Assembly: GCA_013373375.1 (NCBI GenBank)
Contig: JABXHY010000007.1
Span: 1-47,931, forward strand
From: Gammaproteobacteria bacterium
Lineage (GTDB): Bacteria > Pseudomonadota > Gammaproteobacteria > Enterobacterales > Kangiellaceae
Length of the DNA stretch: 47,931 nt
Direction: 5' to 3'
Shown here: positions 8,022-17,285 of the stretch, in pieces
Numbering within the stretch: the stretch's first letter is position 1
Layout of the letters: the number at the start of each line of letters is the position of its first letter
Notes under the pieces: generated by a model
Seen by the model: only the letters and a program-made list of their open reading frames with translations
Databases searched by the model: none
Told to the model about the DNA's origin: nothing
Position numbers and translations under genes: made by a program

Positions 8022-8993
8022 ATGACTAGGCTAATCATAAGTCTAATGGTTGTATTGTGTACGTTTCAGGTCTCATCTGAAAACTCTGTTCTGGCAGCCA
8101 AAGCAAAAAAATCAACTTTACTCGATATTGTACAATTATCTCCTGACAAACTCGTTGCGGTGGGTGAGCGAGGACACGTGCTTCTTAGTGAAGACAAGGG
8201 CCAAAAATGGCGTCAAGTAACAACGCCAACTCAAGCGATGCTAACTGCCGTAACTTTTGTCGATCAAAACACGGGTTATGCAGTTGGGCACAATCAAGTG
8301 ATTATTAAAACAACTGATGGTGGAGACACTTGGCAGCTAATGTATGAGAGACCGGCAGACATTGATTATCCTGCTTTCATGGATGTTTGGTTTCGAAATG
8401 CAGAGTGGGGACTTGCGGTTGGTGCGTATGGACTAATGGTCGAGACTCGAAATGGTGGTCAGGATTGGGCTGAGGTCGACAACTCTAACTTAGAAAATCT
8501 TGAAATTGGTGGCTTCCCTCACTTTTATAGTATTAGTTTTGATAAAAAATCCGAGCGCCTTTACATGGCAGGTGAGCTAGGCTCGGTGTCAGTATCGGAA
8601 GACTATGGCGATAACTGGGAAAAAATAAACTCTCCTTATACGGGCTCTTTTTTCAATATTGGTGTTAGTGCTAGCGGTTCTATTCACGCAATGGGGTTGC
8701 GCGGTCATTTATTTCGATCAACCGATCAAGGCGTTACTTGGCAAGAAATAGAAACTAACACGACCGCATCGATCAATAACATGGTCGAAGTTGAAGGTTC
8801 TCAAATAATGTATTTAGCTGTTGATGGTGTAATGTTATTTTCGAAAGACGATGGACAAACAGTTTCCATCATTCAAGATAATGATCGCGCAGGATTAATG
8901 GCAGGCGCACTCGTTGACCTAAATCGACTAGTGGTTGTAGGAGACAAGGGTGTAAAACAAATCGATCTCGATGGACATAACCTAACTAATTAA
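8022..8993 (+). CDS. YCF48-like/BNR-repeat secreted beta-propeller protein
   Basis: Precursor of 323 residues. ATG 8022 is preceded by AGGGGA, and the signal peptide (MTRLIISLMVVLCTF, cleavage before or near VLAA) begins there. The body is a series of WD40-like/BNR repeats recognisable by their turns: VLLSEDKGQKW, IIKTTDGGDTW, MVETRNGGQDW, VSVSEDYGDNW, LFRSTDQGVTW and LFSKDDGQT. Such propellers are named after the photosystem II assembly factor Ycf48 but are widespread in non-phototrophs. Next to DUF1302, DUF1329 and RND genes they are a regular partner, probably a periplasmic adaptor. The RND transporter follows 14 bp later. Confidence 0.85.
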   Translation: MTRLIISLMVVLCTFQVSSENSVLAAKAKKSTLLDIVQLSPDKLVAVGERGHVLLSEDKGQKWRQVTTPTQAMLTAVTFVDQNTGYAVGHNQVIIKTTDGGDTWQLMYERPADIDYPAFMDVWFRNAEWGLAVGAYGLMVETRNGGQDWAEVDNSNLENLEIGGFPHFYSISFDKKSERLYMAGELGSVSVSEDYGDNWEKINSPYTGSFFNIGVSASGSIHAMGLRGHLFRSTDQGVTWQEIETNTTASINNMVEVEGSQIMYLAVDGVMLFSKDDGQTVSIIQDNDRAGLMAGALVDLNRLVVVGDKGVKQIDLDGHNLTN

Positions 8994-9007
8994 GGGCGAA
9001 TTATAAA

Positions 9008-11326
9008 ATGCAGCAATCAACTCTTAATAAGCTCATCGACAAAATAATTTTTCGACATCGAGCCGTCGTTTTAATTTTATTTGCGGCCATCACGGCATCA
9101 ATGGCTTATTTTGCTTCTTATCTAAAAGTCGATGCTAGTTTTGAAAAAAACATTCCTTTAGAACATCCCTACATGCAAACTTATCTCAAGCATCAAGAAA
9201 AGTTCGGCGGTGCGAATAGAATATTAATTGCATTGGAAGATAAGTCTGGCGATATATTTAACCCGGAATTTTTTAGAGCACTGAGTGTTGCAACCGAACG
9301 AGTAAACGCAATAACAGCAGTTAATCAGCCTCAATCACAGTCATTATTTACACCAAACACCCGCTATATTGAAGTTGTGGAAGATGGTCTCGAGGGTGGT
9401 CCTGTTATTCCTGCAAATTTTGACTTCGATAATCCAGAGTCGTTGGATAAAGTCCGTAAAAATGCGTTAAAGGGAGGCTTTGTTGGTCGACTTGTCTCAA
9501 ATGACTTTTCTTCAGCAATGATTTCTGCGCAGTTATTCTCTGTCGACAACGTAACCAACACTCCGACTAACTTTATATCAGTCGCCAATCAACTGGAAAA
9601 AATTAGAACAGACATTCAGGCTGACTTCCCGAATGTTAAAGTTCATGTTATCGGCTTTTCGAAAATGATCGGGGATATCAGTAACGGCGCCGAAGGCGTC
9701 ATAATGTTTTTTGTTCTCGCTTTCTTAATCACCGCTATTTTGGTTTATTTTTATTCGCATAGTATTCAACTGTCGATTTTACCTCTATTGACTTCTGTTG
9801 TTGCGGTTGTTTGGCAACTAGGATTGCTTACTATATTAGGTTTTGGTATCGATCCTATGTCGATATTGGTACCTTTCTTAGTATTTGCAATTGGCGTCAG
9901 CCATGGCGTACAAATGATTAATGCCGTTGGCAAAAATATTGCGGGTGGGGCGACTGCGTTAGACGCTTCGTGTGCAGCGTGTTGTCGATTATTCATTCCT
10001 GGAATGGTTGCACTTGTCAGTGACACAATAGGTTTTTTAACTTTGTTGTTGATAAAAATCGACATCATTAAAGAGCTAGCGGTTACCGCGAGTATTGGTG
10101 TCGCGGTAATAATTTTAACTAACTTAATTCTATTGCCTGTTCTTCTGTCCTACGCAAAATTCAATCAGTCGTTTAACGAAAAAGTATCGAAGGGTGCTGC
10201 ACGTCAAACCATTTTATGGCGCAAATTGGCAAGTTTTGCCCAACCTAGAAATGCAAAAATTACTGTAGGTGTCGCGATTATATTAGCGGTTGTTGGTGGC
10301 ATTTTTGCGAATGATATGAAAATCGGAGACTTGCATGAAGGTGCTCCTTCACTGCGCCCGGATTCCGTTTATAACAAAGACACCGCATTTATCACTGACA
10401 GGTTCTCAATTGGAACCGATGTCATTTCTGTCATGGCAGAAACGAAAGTGGATGGGTGTACAGATTACGAAGTCATGAAGACGATAGATGACTTCCAATG
10501 GCATTTGCATAACCTGTCTGGTGTGCAATCGACTTTAAGTATCACTACCATTTCAAAAATGCTCAATGCCGGCTTTTTTGAAGGTAATCTTAAGTGGAAG
10601 GTGTTACCGCGTGATTCCACAACCCTGGCACAGTCGATTCGTTATGTAGAAACCTCGACGGGATTATTTGATAAAGACTGCAAGTTCATGCCGATAATGG
10701 TTTTTACCGTCGATCACAAAGCTGAGACGATTGATCAAGTGATCAATGCTGTTAAAGCTTATCGTGAAGAGAACCCCAGTGATTTAGTCGAATTTAAATT
10801 AGCAATGGGGCCAGTTGGCGTAATGGCTGCCACTAACGAAGCTGTTTCCAGTGCCCAATACCCAATGCTAATCGGGGTTTACTTGGCAGTGATATTATTG
10901 TGTTTGATAAGCTTCCGGTCAATTCGATCGACGCTTTGCATAATTATTCCTTTAGCACTAGTCTCGATTCTAGCTCAGGCCTTAATGACTTGGCTTGAGA
11001 TTGGTTTAACGGTTGCAACACTGCCTGTAATAGCACTTGGAGTAGGTATTGGTGTCGACTATGGGATTTACATTTTCTCTCGTATGCTCGACTTTATTCG
11101 CGCTGGAGAATCAATACACGAAGCCTTTTACAAGACTTTAAATCTTACCGGAAATGCTGTTTTCTTTACCGGTGTGACTCTAGCGATAGGTGTGAGTACC
11201 TGGATCTTCTCCGCGCTTCAATTTCAAGCCGATATGGGAATATTGCTAACCTTCATGTTCCTGTTCAATATGCTTGGTGCGGTTATTTTATTGCCCGCAC
11301 TTGCATCTTTATTCTATCGACGCTAG
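9008..11326 (+). CDS. RND superfamily (MMPL-type) transporter
   Basis: Protein of 772 residues with two repeats of one plus five transmembrane segments. The first starts at about residue 20 (VVLILFAAITASMAYFASYL), with a large periplasmic loop to about 220 and a helical bundle at 230-390. The second half starts near 418 (VGVAIILAVVGGIFA), with a loop to about 620 and a bundle to the end. The bundles contain the MMPL/RND-type GxxxD-like segments IGVSHGVQMINAV and LGVGIGVDYGIYIFSRM. The protein is shorter than AcrB pumps and resembles the predicted exporters and HpnN-like lipid transporters. With its DUF1302, DUF1329 and YCF48 neighbours it probably moves a hydrophobic compound across the envelope; direction and substrate are not evident. 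Confidence 0.88.
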   Translation: MQQSTLNKLIDKIIFRHRAVVLILFAAITASMAYFASYLKVDASFEKNIPLEHPYMQTYLKHQEKFGGANRILIALEDKSGDIFNPEFFRALSVATERVNAITAVNQPQSQSLFTPNTRYIEVVEDGLEGGPVIPANFDFDNPESLDKVRKNALKGGFVGRLVSNDFSSAMISAQLFSVDNVTNTPTNFISVANQLEKIRTDIQADFPNVKVHVIGFSKMIGDISNGAEGVIMFFVLAFLITAILVYFYSHSIQLSILPLLTSVVAVVWQLGLLTILGFGIDPMSILVPFLVFAIGVSHGVQMINAVGKNIAGGATALDASCAACCRLFIPGMVALVSDTIGFLTLLLIKIDIIKELAVTASIGVAVIILTNLILLPVLLSYAKFNQSFNEKVSKGAARQTILWRKLASFAQPRNAKITVGVAIILAVVGGIFANDMKIGDLHEGAPSLRPDSVYNKDTAFITDRFSIGTDVISVMAETKVDGCTDYEVMKTIDDFQWHLHNLSGVQSTLSITTISKMLNAGFFEGNLKWKVLPRDSTTLAQSIRYVETSTGLFDKDCKFMPIMVFTVDHKAETIDQVINAVKAYREENPSDLVEFKLAMGPVGVMAATNEAVSSAQYPMLIGVYLAVILLCLISFRSIRSTLCIIIPLALVSILAQALMTWLEIGLTVATLPVIALGVGIGVDYGIYIFSRMLDFIRAGESIHEAFYKTLNLTGNAVFFTGVTLAIGVSTWIFSALQFQADMGILLTFMFLFNMLGAVILLPALASLFYRR

Positions 11327-11337
11327 TCCATCCTATG

Positions 11338-11362
11338 TGAGCAGTGGTTTGTCCACTGCTCA
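11338..11362 (+). terminator. Strong hairpin after the RND gene, probable terminator
   Basis: TGAGCAGTGG and CCACTGCTCA form a perfect 10-bp stem with a TTTGT loop, 12 bp after the stop. Only a short T-stretch (ATTTC) follows, so it may stop transcription imperfectly or stabilise the 3' end. Confidence 0.55.
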
Positions 11363-11412
11363 TTTCAAGAAAAATATTTAAAAAACATCGATTTGCATGA
11401 TGCGTACGTGTT

Positions 11413-11441
11413 TTGAATAGCCTAAAATTATCCCTTATAAG
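11413..11441 (+). promoter_or_regulatory. Candidate sigma-70 promoter of the glutamate dehydrogenase gene
   Basis: TTGAAT at 11413-11418 and TATAAG at 11436-11441 are separated by 17 bases, close to the TTGACA/TATAAT consensus. The leader to ATG 11500 would be about 50 bases with a good AAAAAGGA ribosome site. Confidence 0.5.
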
Positions 11442-11499
11442 TAATTTCATAAAAAGCTCTTTGAAAGAGAGCGACGACACAGCAAAAAGGAAATAATCA

Positions 11500-14400
11500 A
11501 TGACGCAGGCTCCGGTCGAGCATCAACCCGTGCTCCTCGAAAATGTCATTAAACTTATCAAAGCTAAGTTCAAAAAATCGCAAGCTGAAACAGTCAGTCG
11601 TTTTGCACAATATTTTTATGGCAGCATTGCACCAGACGATCTGACGGAACGCTCGGCGAGCGATTTGTACGCGTCAGTTCTCAGTTTGTGGAATTTTTTA
11701 CACAAAGATGCAAATGAAGATGTTTGTGTAAGAGTGTTCAATCCTGAATTTGAGTCACATGGCTGGCAATCAAAGCATACGGTAATTGAGTTGGTTCATC
11801 CCGATATGCCTTTTTTGGTCGACTCAGTAAGAATGGAGTTGAACCGTTTAGGTTTGGGTATCCATCTTCACATTCATTTACCGATTGCGATTAAGCGAGA
11901 TAAAAATAACTTAGTTAACTCCGTTGAGTTGGCAAATGAAAGTGAACCTGAATTTTGTGTTACGCCAATGTATTTAGAAGTTGACCGACAGGTTGACGAC
12001 TCTGAATTAGAGATGATTCGAGAAAATCTTGAACGCATATTGGCGGATGTACGGGCTGCGGTTAAAGATTGGGGCCCGATGAAGAAAAAGCTCACCGATG
12101 TTATAAAGCGTGTTGAGTCTTCTACACCCAAAGTCTCTGATGACAAACGTCAAGAAACCCTGGATTTCTTAAAATGGATTTCAGGACATCATTTTACTCT
12201 ATTAGCTTACACCTCCTATGATCTCAAAAAGGAAGGTGAAAAGACTTATTTAGTACCTAAAAAGAAAAGTAATCTTGGTCTATCAACTTTGGAACTTTGG
12301 GAACCAAGAAAATATTCTTTGTCTGATATGCCAAAAGGTGCTCAAAGGTTGATTCTGGATAATACAACTTCACTTGTATTGACCAAGTTAAGCGCGATTA
12401 GTACGGTCCATCGACCGGCTCATATTGACTACGTTGGAATAAAGCGTTTCGATGAAATGGGTAATGTAGTTGGCGAAGATCGTTTCTTAGGACTCTACAC
12501 TTCTGCTGCGTATAACGTGAACCCTATGTCGATTCCGGTATTGAGAGAGAAAATTCAGGCCGTGCTCGATTGCTCTGGATTACCGCAAGGCAGTCATGAT
12601 GCTAAAGTTTTACGTAATATTTTGGAAACTTACCCGAGAGATGAGTTGTTCCAAATCAGTATTCATGACTTGCTCGGAACCGCGATGGGCGTCATGCACA
12701 TTAAAGAACGCTCGTTAATTCGATTGTTTGTGCGTCGCGATCCCTATGGAAGATTTTTCTCTTGCTTGGTGTATGTTCCTAGAGAAATATACACCACAAA
12801 GTTGCGTTTGAAAGTTACCAATATATTGGCGGACACTTTTCATTCCAGTGCCGAAATTAAGTTTACCACGACATTCTCTGAATCCATTTTAGCGCGAATT
12901 CAATTTACCGTTCCTGTGGAAAATGCGGAGCAAATTAGTTTTGATTTGCATTCAATCGAACGAGAATTAATGGAAGCAGCTCGGTCGTGGGAAGATAATA
13001 TTGGTGATGCTTTGAAAGCAGAGTTCGGAGAAGCACAAGGTGTTCGACTAACCAATATGTACGGCGAAGCGTTCCCTTCCGGTTATCGAGAAGAAACGAT
13101 TCCCCAAACCGCGGTACTGGACGTTCATCATTTGGAAAGTTTATCGCCTGAGCGACCATTAAGCATGTTGTTGTATCGTCCTCAGGAAGATTCAGAGGGA
13201 ATTTTAAAGTTTAAGTTATTCCATCGTGATCAGCCCACACCTCTATCTGAAGTTTTGCCGATGCTGGAGAATATGGGACTGCAAGTGTTGGGAGAGACGC
13301 CTCATAAAGTTGAAGTGAAAGGCAGAGCTGTTCGATGGATTATGGATTTCAGTATGACCCATCCTTCGAGCGATTTAGTGTTAGACGAAGTGAAAGCTAA
13401 GTTTCAGGAAGCCTTTATGGAGACCTGGAACGGTAACGCTGAGAACGATGGTTTCAATCGTTTGGTATTAAGTGCCGGTATTGATTGGCGCCAAACGTCT
13501 ATTTTGCGTGCCTATGCGAAATACCTATGGCAAATTGGTTTTACGTTTAGTCAAAGCTATATTGAAGAAACACTTGCGAAATATCCTGCAATTTCACGCA
13601 AGTTGGTAGAGTATTTTATTGCTAAATTTGATCCTTCAATTGAACGCAGTAATGAAAACTTAAAAACGATTAAGTCGGACATTGCAGAAATGCTCGATCA
13701 AGTAAGCAACCTTGATGAAGATAAAATTCTCAATCGTTACCTTCGAGTGATGGACGCAACACTTCGAACTAACTTTTTCCAAGTTGGTAAAGACGGTGAA
13801 GTTAAAACCTATATTTCTTTCAAGCTAAATCCAAAGAAAATTCCGGAGGTGCCATTACCGATTCCAATGTTCGAAATATTTGTTTATTCGCCAAGAGTTG
13901 AAGGCGTTCATCTTCGAGGTGGTAAAGTTGCTCGAGGTGGATTGCGTTGGTCGGATCGACGAGAAGATTTCCGCACGGAAGTTCTTGGGCTGGTTAAAGC
14001 TCAACAAGTTAAAAATACAGTCATTGTTCCTGTTGGATCAAAAGGTGGATTTGTCTGTAAAAAACTACCAACAGAAGGTGGTCGGGATGCCTTTTTTAAA
14101 GAAGGTGTTGAGTGTTATAAGATTTTCATCCGGGGACTGCTAGACATTACTGACAATTATCAAGATGGGTCAGTGGTTACGCCGGAAAATGTAGTGATTT
14201 ATGATGCCTTAGATCCTTATTTAGTTGTCGCTGCTGATAAAGGTACTGCAACTTTTTCTGATATTGCTAATGGTCTATCACAAGAATACGGCTTCTGGCT
14301 TGGTGATGCTTTTGCATCGGGCGGAAGTGTAGGATATGACCACAAAAAAATGGGTATTACTGCTCGTGGTGCATGGGAAAGTGTAAAACGACATTTCATG

Positions 14401-16431
14401 GAGATGGGGCACAATACGCAAACTCAAGATTTTACGGTTGTCGGTATTGGAGATATGGCTGGCGACGTGTTCGGTAATGGCATGTTGCTTTCAAAACACA
14501 TTCGGCTTGTCGGTGCATTTAATCATATGCATATTTTCATCGACCCGAATCCTAACGCAGCCGAAAGTTGGAAGGAAAGAAAACGTCTATTCGAAAAGCC
14601 AGGGTCGACTTGGGAAGATTATGACAAAGAGCTAATTTCGAAAGGCGGTGGTATTTTTTCTCGTGCAGCCAAGTCGATTACACTAACTCCAGAAATTAAA
14701 AAATTATTAGGCAGCAAAAAGACTTCATTAGCTCCAAATGAACTCATCAGTGCGTTGTTGAAAGCACAGTATGATCTTTTGTGGAATGGCGGTATTGGCA
14801 CTTATGTAAAAGCAACTACCGAACATCACACAGAGGTGGGAGATCGTGCAAATGATGGATTACGCGTAAACGGTAATGAATTGCGATGTAAGGTCATTGG
14901 AGAAGGGGGTAATCTTGGTTTGACCCAACTCGGTCGAATTGAATATATCCGCAAAGGTGGTCGTTGTAATACTGACTTTATCGACAATGCTGGGGGCGTT
15001 AACTGCTCGGATCACGAAGTTAATATAAAAATACTTCTTAACAAAATTGTTGATGAAGGTGACATGACAGGTAAGCAACGCGATAAGTTGTTTATGGACA
15101 TGACTGAAGAAGTTGCCAAAATGGTCTTACAAGGTAACTACTTACAAGCTCAATCCATTAGCGTTACAGAAGCGCGCGCCCCTTACATGATTAAGGAACA
15201 GTTGCGTTTTATTCACGCAATGGAAAGGGAACACAAGCTTAATCGTAATCTAGAGTTTTTGCCGTCTGATGATGAAATGCTTGAGCGTCTTTCGCAAAAT
15301 GAAGGACTCACTCGTTCAGAGCTTGCTGTACTATTGGCTTATGGAAAAATGGGCCTGAAAGAAAGCTTGTTAAGCCATGAAATCACAAAAGAACCTTATT
15401 TCGAACAAGAGTTGATTGAATACTTTCCGAAAGCGCTTCGAACAAAGTTTAAAAAGGAAATTTTGCATCATCCGCTGCGTAAAGAAATAATCGCGACAGT
15501 ACTGGCGAACGAGATGGTGGATTATCTCGGTAGTAACTTTGTTTATCGTATTATCGATGAAACGGGTGCAACACCAGCTGATGTTGGTATTTGCTTTACT
15601 CTGACTAAAGAAATTTTCTCAATGAATGAGCTTTGGGGAGACATTCAAAGTCTGGATCATAAAGTACCAGCCTCTACGCAGGTTGATATGTTGTATCAAA
15701 CTCAAAGAATGGTTCGACGTTGTACTCGCTGGTTCTTACGACATCGTCGTAAAAATTTAGCGGTATCTGCTGGCATTGAGTACTTTAAGTCGGGTGTTGC
15801 TGAGTTACAAAAACAAGTCACCAAATCGCTAGAGCAAAACGAGTCCAAAGGACTTGAGAACAAAATAGAAAAAATGGTTCAGCAAGGAGTGCCAAGAGAG
15901 CTGGCTTCGAAGGTGACCTATTTGAGCACTATGTTCTCAGCGTTGGATATTGTCGAGATGTCCAAAATGACAGGCCTGTCGATAAAGATGGTCGCTGATA
16001 TTTATTATCAACTTGGTGCGCAATTGGAACTTCATTGGTTCTTGAACCAGATAGTTCAACAACCGGTTGATAATCATTGGCAAGCATTTGCTAGAGCGTC
16101 GTTTAGAGAAGATTTAGATTGGCAACAACGAAGTTTAACGGTTGCCGTTATTCAAATGACTCAACAAGCTAAATCGGCAAATGAAAAAATTGAGTCATGG
16201 CTTGAGAATAATGAAGAGCTATTGGATAGATGGCGACAAATGGTTGCAGACTTTAGAAGTAACAGTATCCATGAGTTTGCTAAGTTCTCGGTCGCGTTGA
16301 GAGAGCTACAGATATTGGTTCAAAACTGTATTAGAACTGCAGCTTCGGCGCATGAGCACTCATTAACTCAGACTGCTGCGATTAAATTGCCCCAAACTGA
16401 GAAAAAGAGCAAATCAACTCGAAGCAAATAG
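11500..16431 (+). CDS. gdhB: NAD-specific glutamate dehydrogenase, large (180-kDa class)
   Basis: Protein of 1,643 residues, the usual size of the large bacterial NAD-GDH family (Pseudomonas GdhB, Streptomyces Gdh). It oxidatively deaminates glutamate to 2-oxoglutarate and ammonium with NAD and is a catabolic, cytosolic enzyme. The N-terminal ~700 residues hold ACT-like regulatory regions. The catalytic core includes GGKVARGGLRWSDRR at about 807-821, VPVGSKGGFVCKK with the catalytic Lys near 848, the segment VGIGDMAGDVFGNGML of the NAD domain, and VIGEGGNLGLTQLGR. The C-terminal helical domain ends in a Lys/Ser tail. The promoter, ribosome site and terminator indicate a single-gene transcript. 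In Pseudomonas such enzymes are activated by arginine or aspartate; this copy's effectors cannot be read from sequence. Confidence 0.95.
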   Translation: MTQAPVEHQPVLLENVIKLIKAKFKKSQAETVSRFAQYFYGSIAPDDLTERSASDLYASVLSLWNFLHKDANEDVCVRVFNPEFESHGWQSKHTVIELVHPDMPFLVDSVRMELNRLGLGIHLHIHLPIAIKRDKNNLVNSVELANESEPEFCVTPMYLEVDRQVDDSELEMIRENLERILADVRAAVKDWGPMKKKLTDVIKRVESSTPKVSDDKRQETLDFLKWISGHHFTLLAYTSYDLKKEGEKTYLVPKKKSNLGLSTLELWEPRKYSLSDMPKGAQRLILDNTTSLVLTKLSAISTVHRPAHIDYVGIKRFDEMGNVVGEDRFLGLYTSAAYNVNPMSIPVLREKIQAVLDCSGLPQGSHDAKVLRNILETYPRDELFQISIHDLLGTAMGVMHIKERSLIRLFVRRDPYGRFFSCLVYVPREIYTTKLRLKVTNILADTFHSSAEIKFTTTFSESILARIQFTVPVENAEQISFDLHSIERELMEAARSWEDNIGDALKAEFGEAQGVRLTNMYGEAFPSGYREETIPQTAVLDVHHLESLSPERPLSMLLYRPQEDSEGILKFKLFHRDQPTPLSEVLPMLENMGLQVLGETPHKVEVKGRAVRWIMDFSMTHPSSDLVLDEVKAKFQEAFMETWNGNAENDGFNRLVLSAGIDWRQTSILRAYAKYLWQIGFTFSQSYIEETLAKYPAISRKLVEYFIAKFDPSIERSNENLKTIKSDIAEMLDQVSNLDEDKILNRYLRVMDATLRTNFFQVGKDGEVKTYISFKLNPKKIPEVPLPIPMFEIFVYSPRVEGVHLRGGKVARGGLRWSDRREDFRTEVLGLVKAQQVKNTVIVPVGSKGGFVCKKLPTEGGRDAFFKEGVECYKIFIRGLLDITDNYQDGSVVTPENVVIYDALDPYLVVAADKGTATFSDIANGLSQEYGFWLGDAFASGGSVGYDHKKMGITARGAWESVKRHFMEMGHNTQTQDFTVVGIGDMAGDVFGNGMLLSKHIRLVGAFNHMHIFIDPNPNAAESWKERKRLFEKPGSTWEDYDKELISKGGGIFSRAAKSITLTPEIKKLLGSKKTSLAPNELISALLKAQYDLLWNGGIGTYVKATTEHHTEVGDRANDGLRVNGNELRCKVIGEGGNLGLTQLGRIEYIRKGGRCNTDFIDNAGGVNCSDHEVNIKILLNKIVDEGDMTGKQRDKLFMDMTEEVAKMVLQGNYLQAQSISVTEARAPYMIKEQLRFIHAMEREHKLNRNLEFLPSDDEMLERLSQNEGLTRSELAVLLAYGKMGLKESLLSHEITKEPYFEQELIEYFPKALRTKFKKEILHHPLRKEIIATVLANEMVDYLGSNFVYRIIDETGATPADVGICFTLTKEIFSMNELWGDIQSLDHKVPASTQVDMLYQTQRMVRRCTRWFLRHRRKNLAVSAGIEYFKSGVAELQKQVTKSLEQNESKGLENKIEKMVQQGVPRELASKVTYLSTMFSALDIVEMSKMTGLSIKMVADIYYQLGAQLELHWFLNQIVQQPVDNHWQAFARASFREDLDWQQRSLTVAVIQMTQQAKSANEKIESWLENNEELLDRWRQMVADFRSNSIHEFAKFSVALRELQILVQNCIRTAASAHEHSLTQTAAIKLPQTEKKSKSTRSK

Positions 16432-16564
16432 CTCAGCAATTAGTTAAATCAAGGCATTAAGACTTGCTGTTTAAATATAAAAGATTAAGCCGGACAGGTG
16501 TATTCCGTATTAGTCAGTAAACTTGTCAGCATTTTTCTTAGTATGCCTTTACCCTGCAAATACA

Positions 16565-16598
16565 GACGTTGTTTAAACTTAGACAACGTCTTTTTTTT
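16565..16598 (+). terminator. Rho-independent terminator after gdhB
   Basis: GACGTTGT (16565-16572) pairs with ACAACGTC (16583-16590) around a 10-base loop, followed directly by eight T residues. It lies 134 bp after the gdhB stop. Confidence 0.85.
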
Positions 16599-16825
16599 GC
16601 TCCGAATTGAGTCAGTCGTGTAAGCTTGCACTATTTTCGTTCTTCCCATCGTTAATTTTTTTAAAATGACATCTATTTACATTGGTGCAAACTCCGAGTT
16701 TCGGCTTTAAGCCGACTTGATGGTTAATTACTTCACACTTTTAATGATATCTCAGATATTGGCATGAAACTTTCATATTAGTGTTCTATAAGTTTAAAAG
16801 TGAGATTTGCTGATAAGAGGTGGAT
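16599..16825. other. Non-coding stretch with a short palindrome
   Basis: No supportable gene lies between the gdhB terminator and the next small ORF. TCGGCTT-T-AAGCCGA at 16701-16715 is a perfect 7-bp inverted repeat around a single base, more like a protein-binding palindrome than an RNA hairpin. No convincing promoter could be fixed, although an A/T-rich stretch near 16740-16800 must supply one if the downstream gene is expressed. Confidence 0.35.
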
Positions 16826-17110
16826 ATGAAATACATGTCGATTAACCGGTCAGAAAATAGCGAAAGTTGTCCTGCGTCTATGAAGGCAATCAATAAACGT
16901 GCAGCAAACAAAGTTGCAGCAAACAAAGTTGCAGCAAACAAAGTTGCTAACTATGGAAGTGCTTTACAGTTGCTAAAGTATTTGCATTTATCGGCATTGA
17001 TTAAGCAGTTTCAAACTCTATTAAGAAACTGTTCACCTGGCAAGACACAAATAAAGACGGATGGCGACGTGAGTATTTTTGATGAAAATTATACTCGAAG
17101 CTGTTGTTAA
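16826..17110 (+). CDS. Small uncharacterised protein with internal AANKV repeats
   Basis: Predicted protein of 94 residues that I do not recognise. ATG 16826 is preferred over GTG 16820 because AGAGG (16816-16820) serves as its ribosome site and overlaps the GTG. Near residues 23-40 there are repeated AANKV units encoded by three exact 15-bp tandem copies. An amphipathic stretch follows (YGSALQLLKYLHLSALIKQF), then a polar tail ending in Cys-Cys. It has no signal peptide or clear membrane segment and is basic in its first half. It could be a lineage-specific gene, a short regulatory protein or a spurious ORF. The good ribosome site and intact frame through the repeats favour a real gene. Confidence 0.45.
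   Translation: MKYMSINRSENSESCPASMKAINKRAANKVAANKVAANKVANYGSALQLLKYLHLSALIKQFQTLLRNCSPGKTQIKTDGDVSIFDENYTRSCC
16901..16945 (+). repeat. Three exact tandem copies of a 15-bp unit
   Basis: The unit GCAGCAAACAAAGTT occurs at 16901-16915, 16916-16930 and 16931-16945 without a mismatch. The unit length is a multiple of three, so copy-number change by replication slippage would keep the small ORF in frame. Absence of any mismatch suggests recent expansion. Confidence 0.95.
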
Positions 17111-17285
17111 TTGAGGTAGTTAAAAATACATCGTAAAAAAGATATATTCTTTTAAGAAAGAGCTTTATGAAAAAGGTGAAGTGACATATTCAGTCTTTTT
17201 TCGTCATTAAAAAGGCTCATTCGCCTCTAAATGCTGTCAGTTTCATTTGGTTTAATTTGACTATCACTTATTAGAGGTAGTTAAA

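Noticed and set aside
10801-10810. AGCAATGGGG occurs both at the first bases of the window and at 10801
   Set aside because: Ten bases only, both in coding sequence of unrelated genes; chance.
16901-16945. Tandem repeats as a possible CRISPR or attachment site
   Set aside because: The copies abut directly without spacers, and the repeat lies inside a reading frame. No cas gene or integrase is near.
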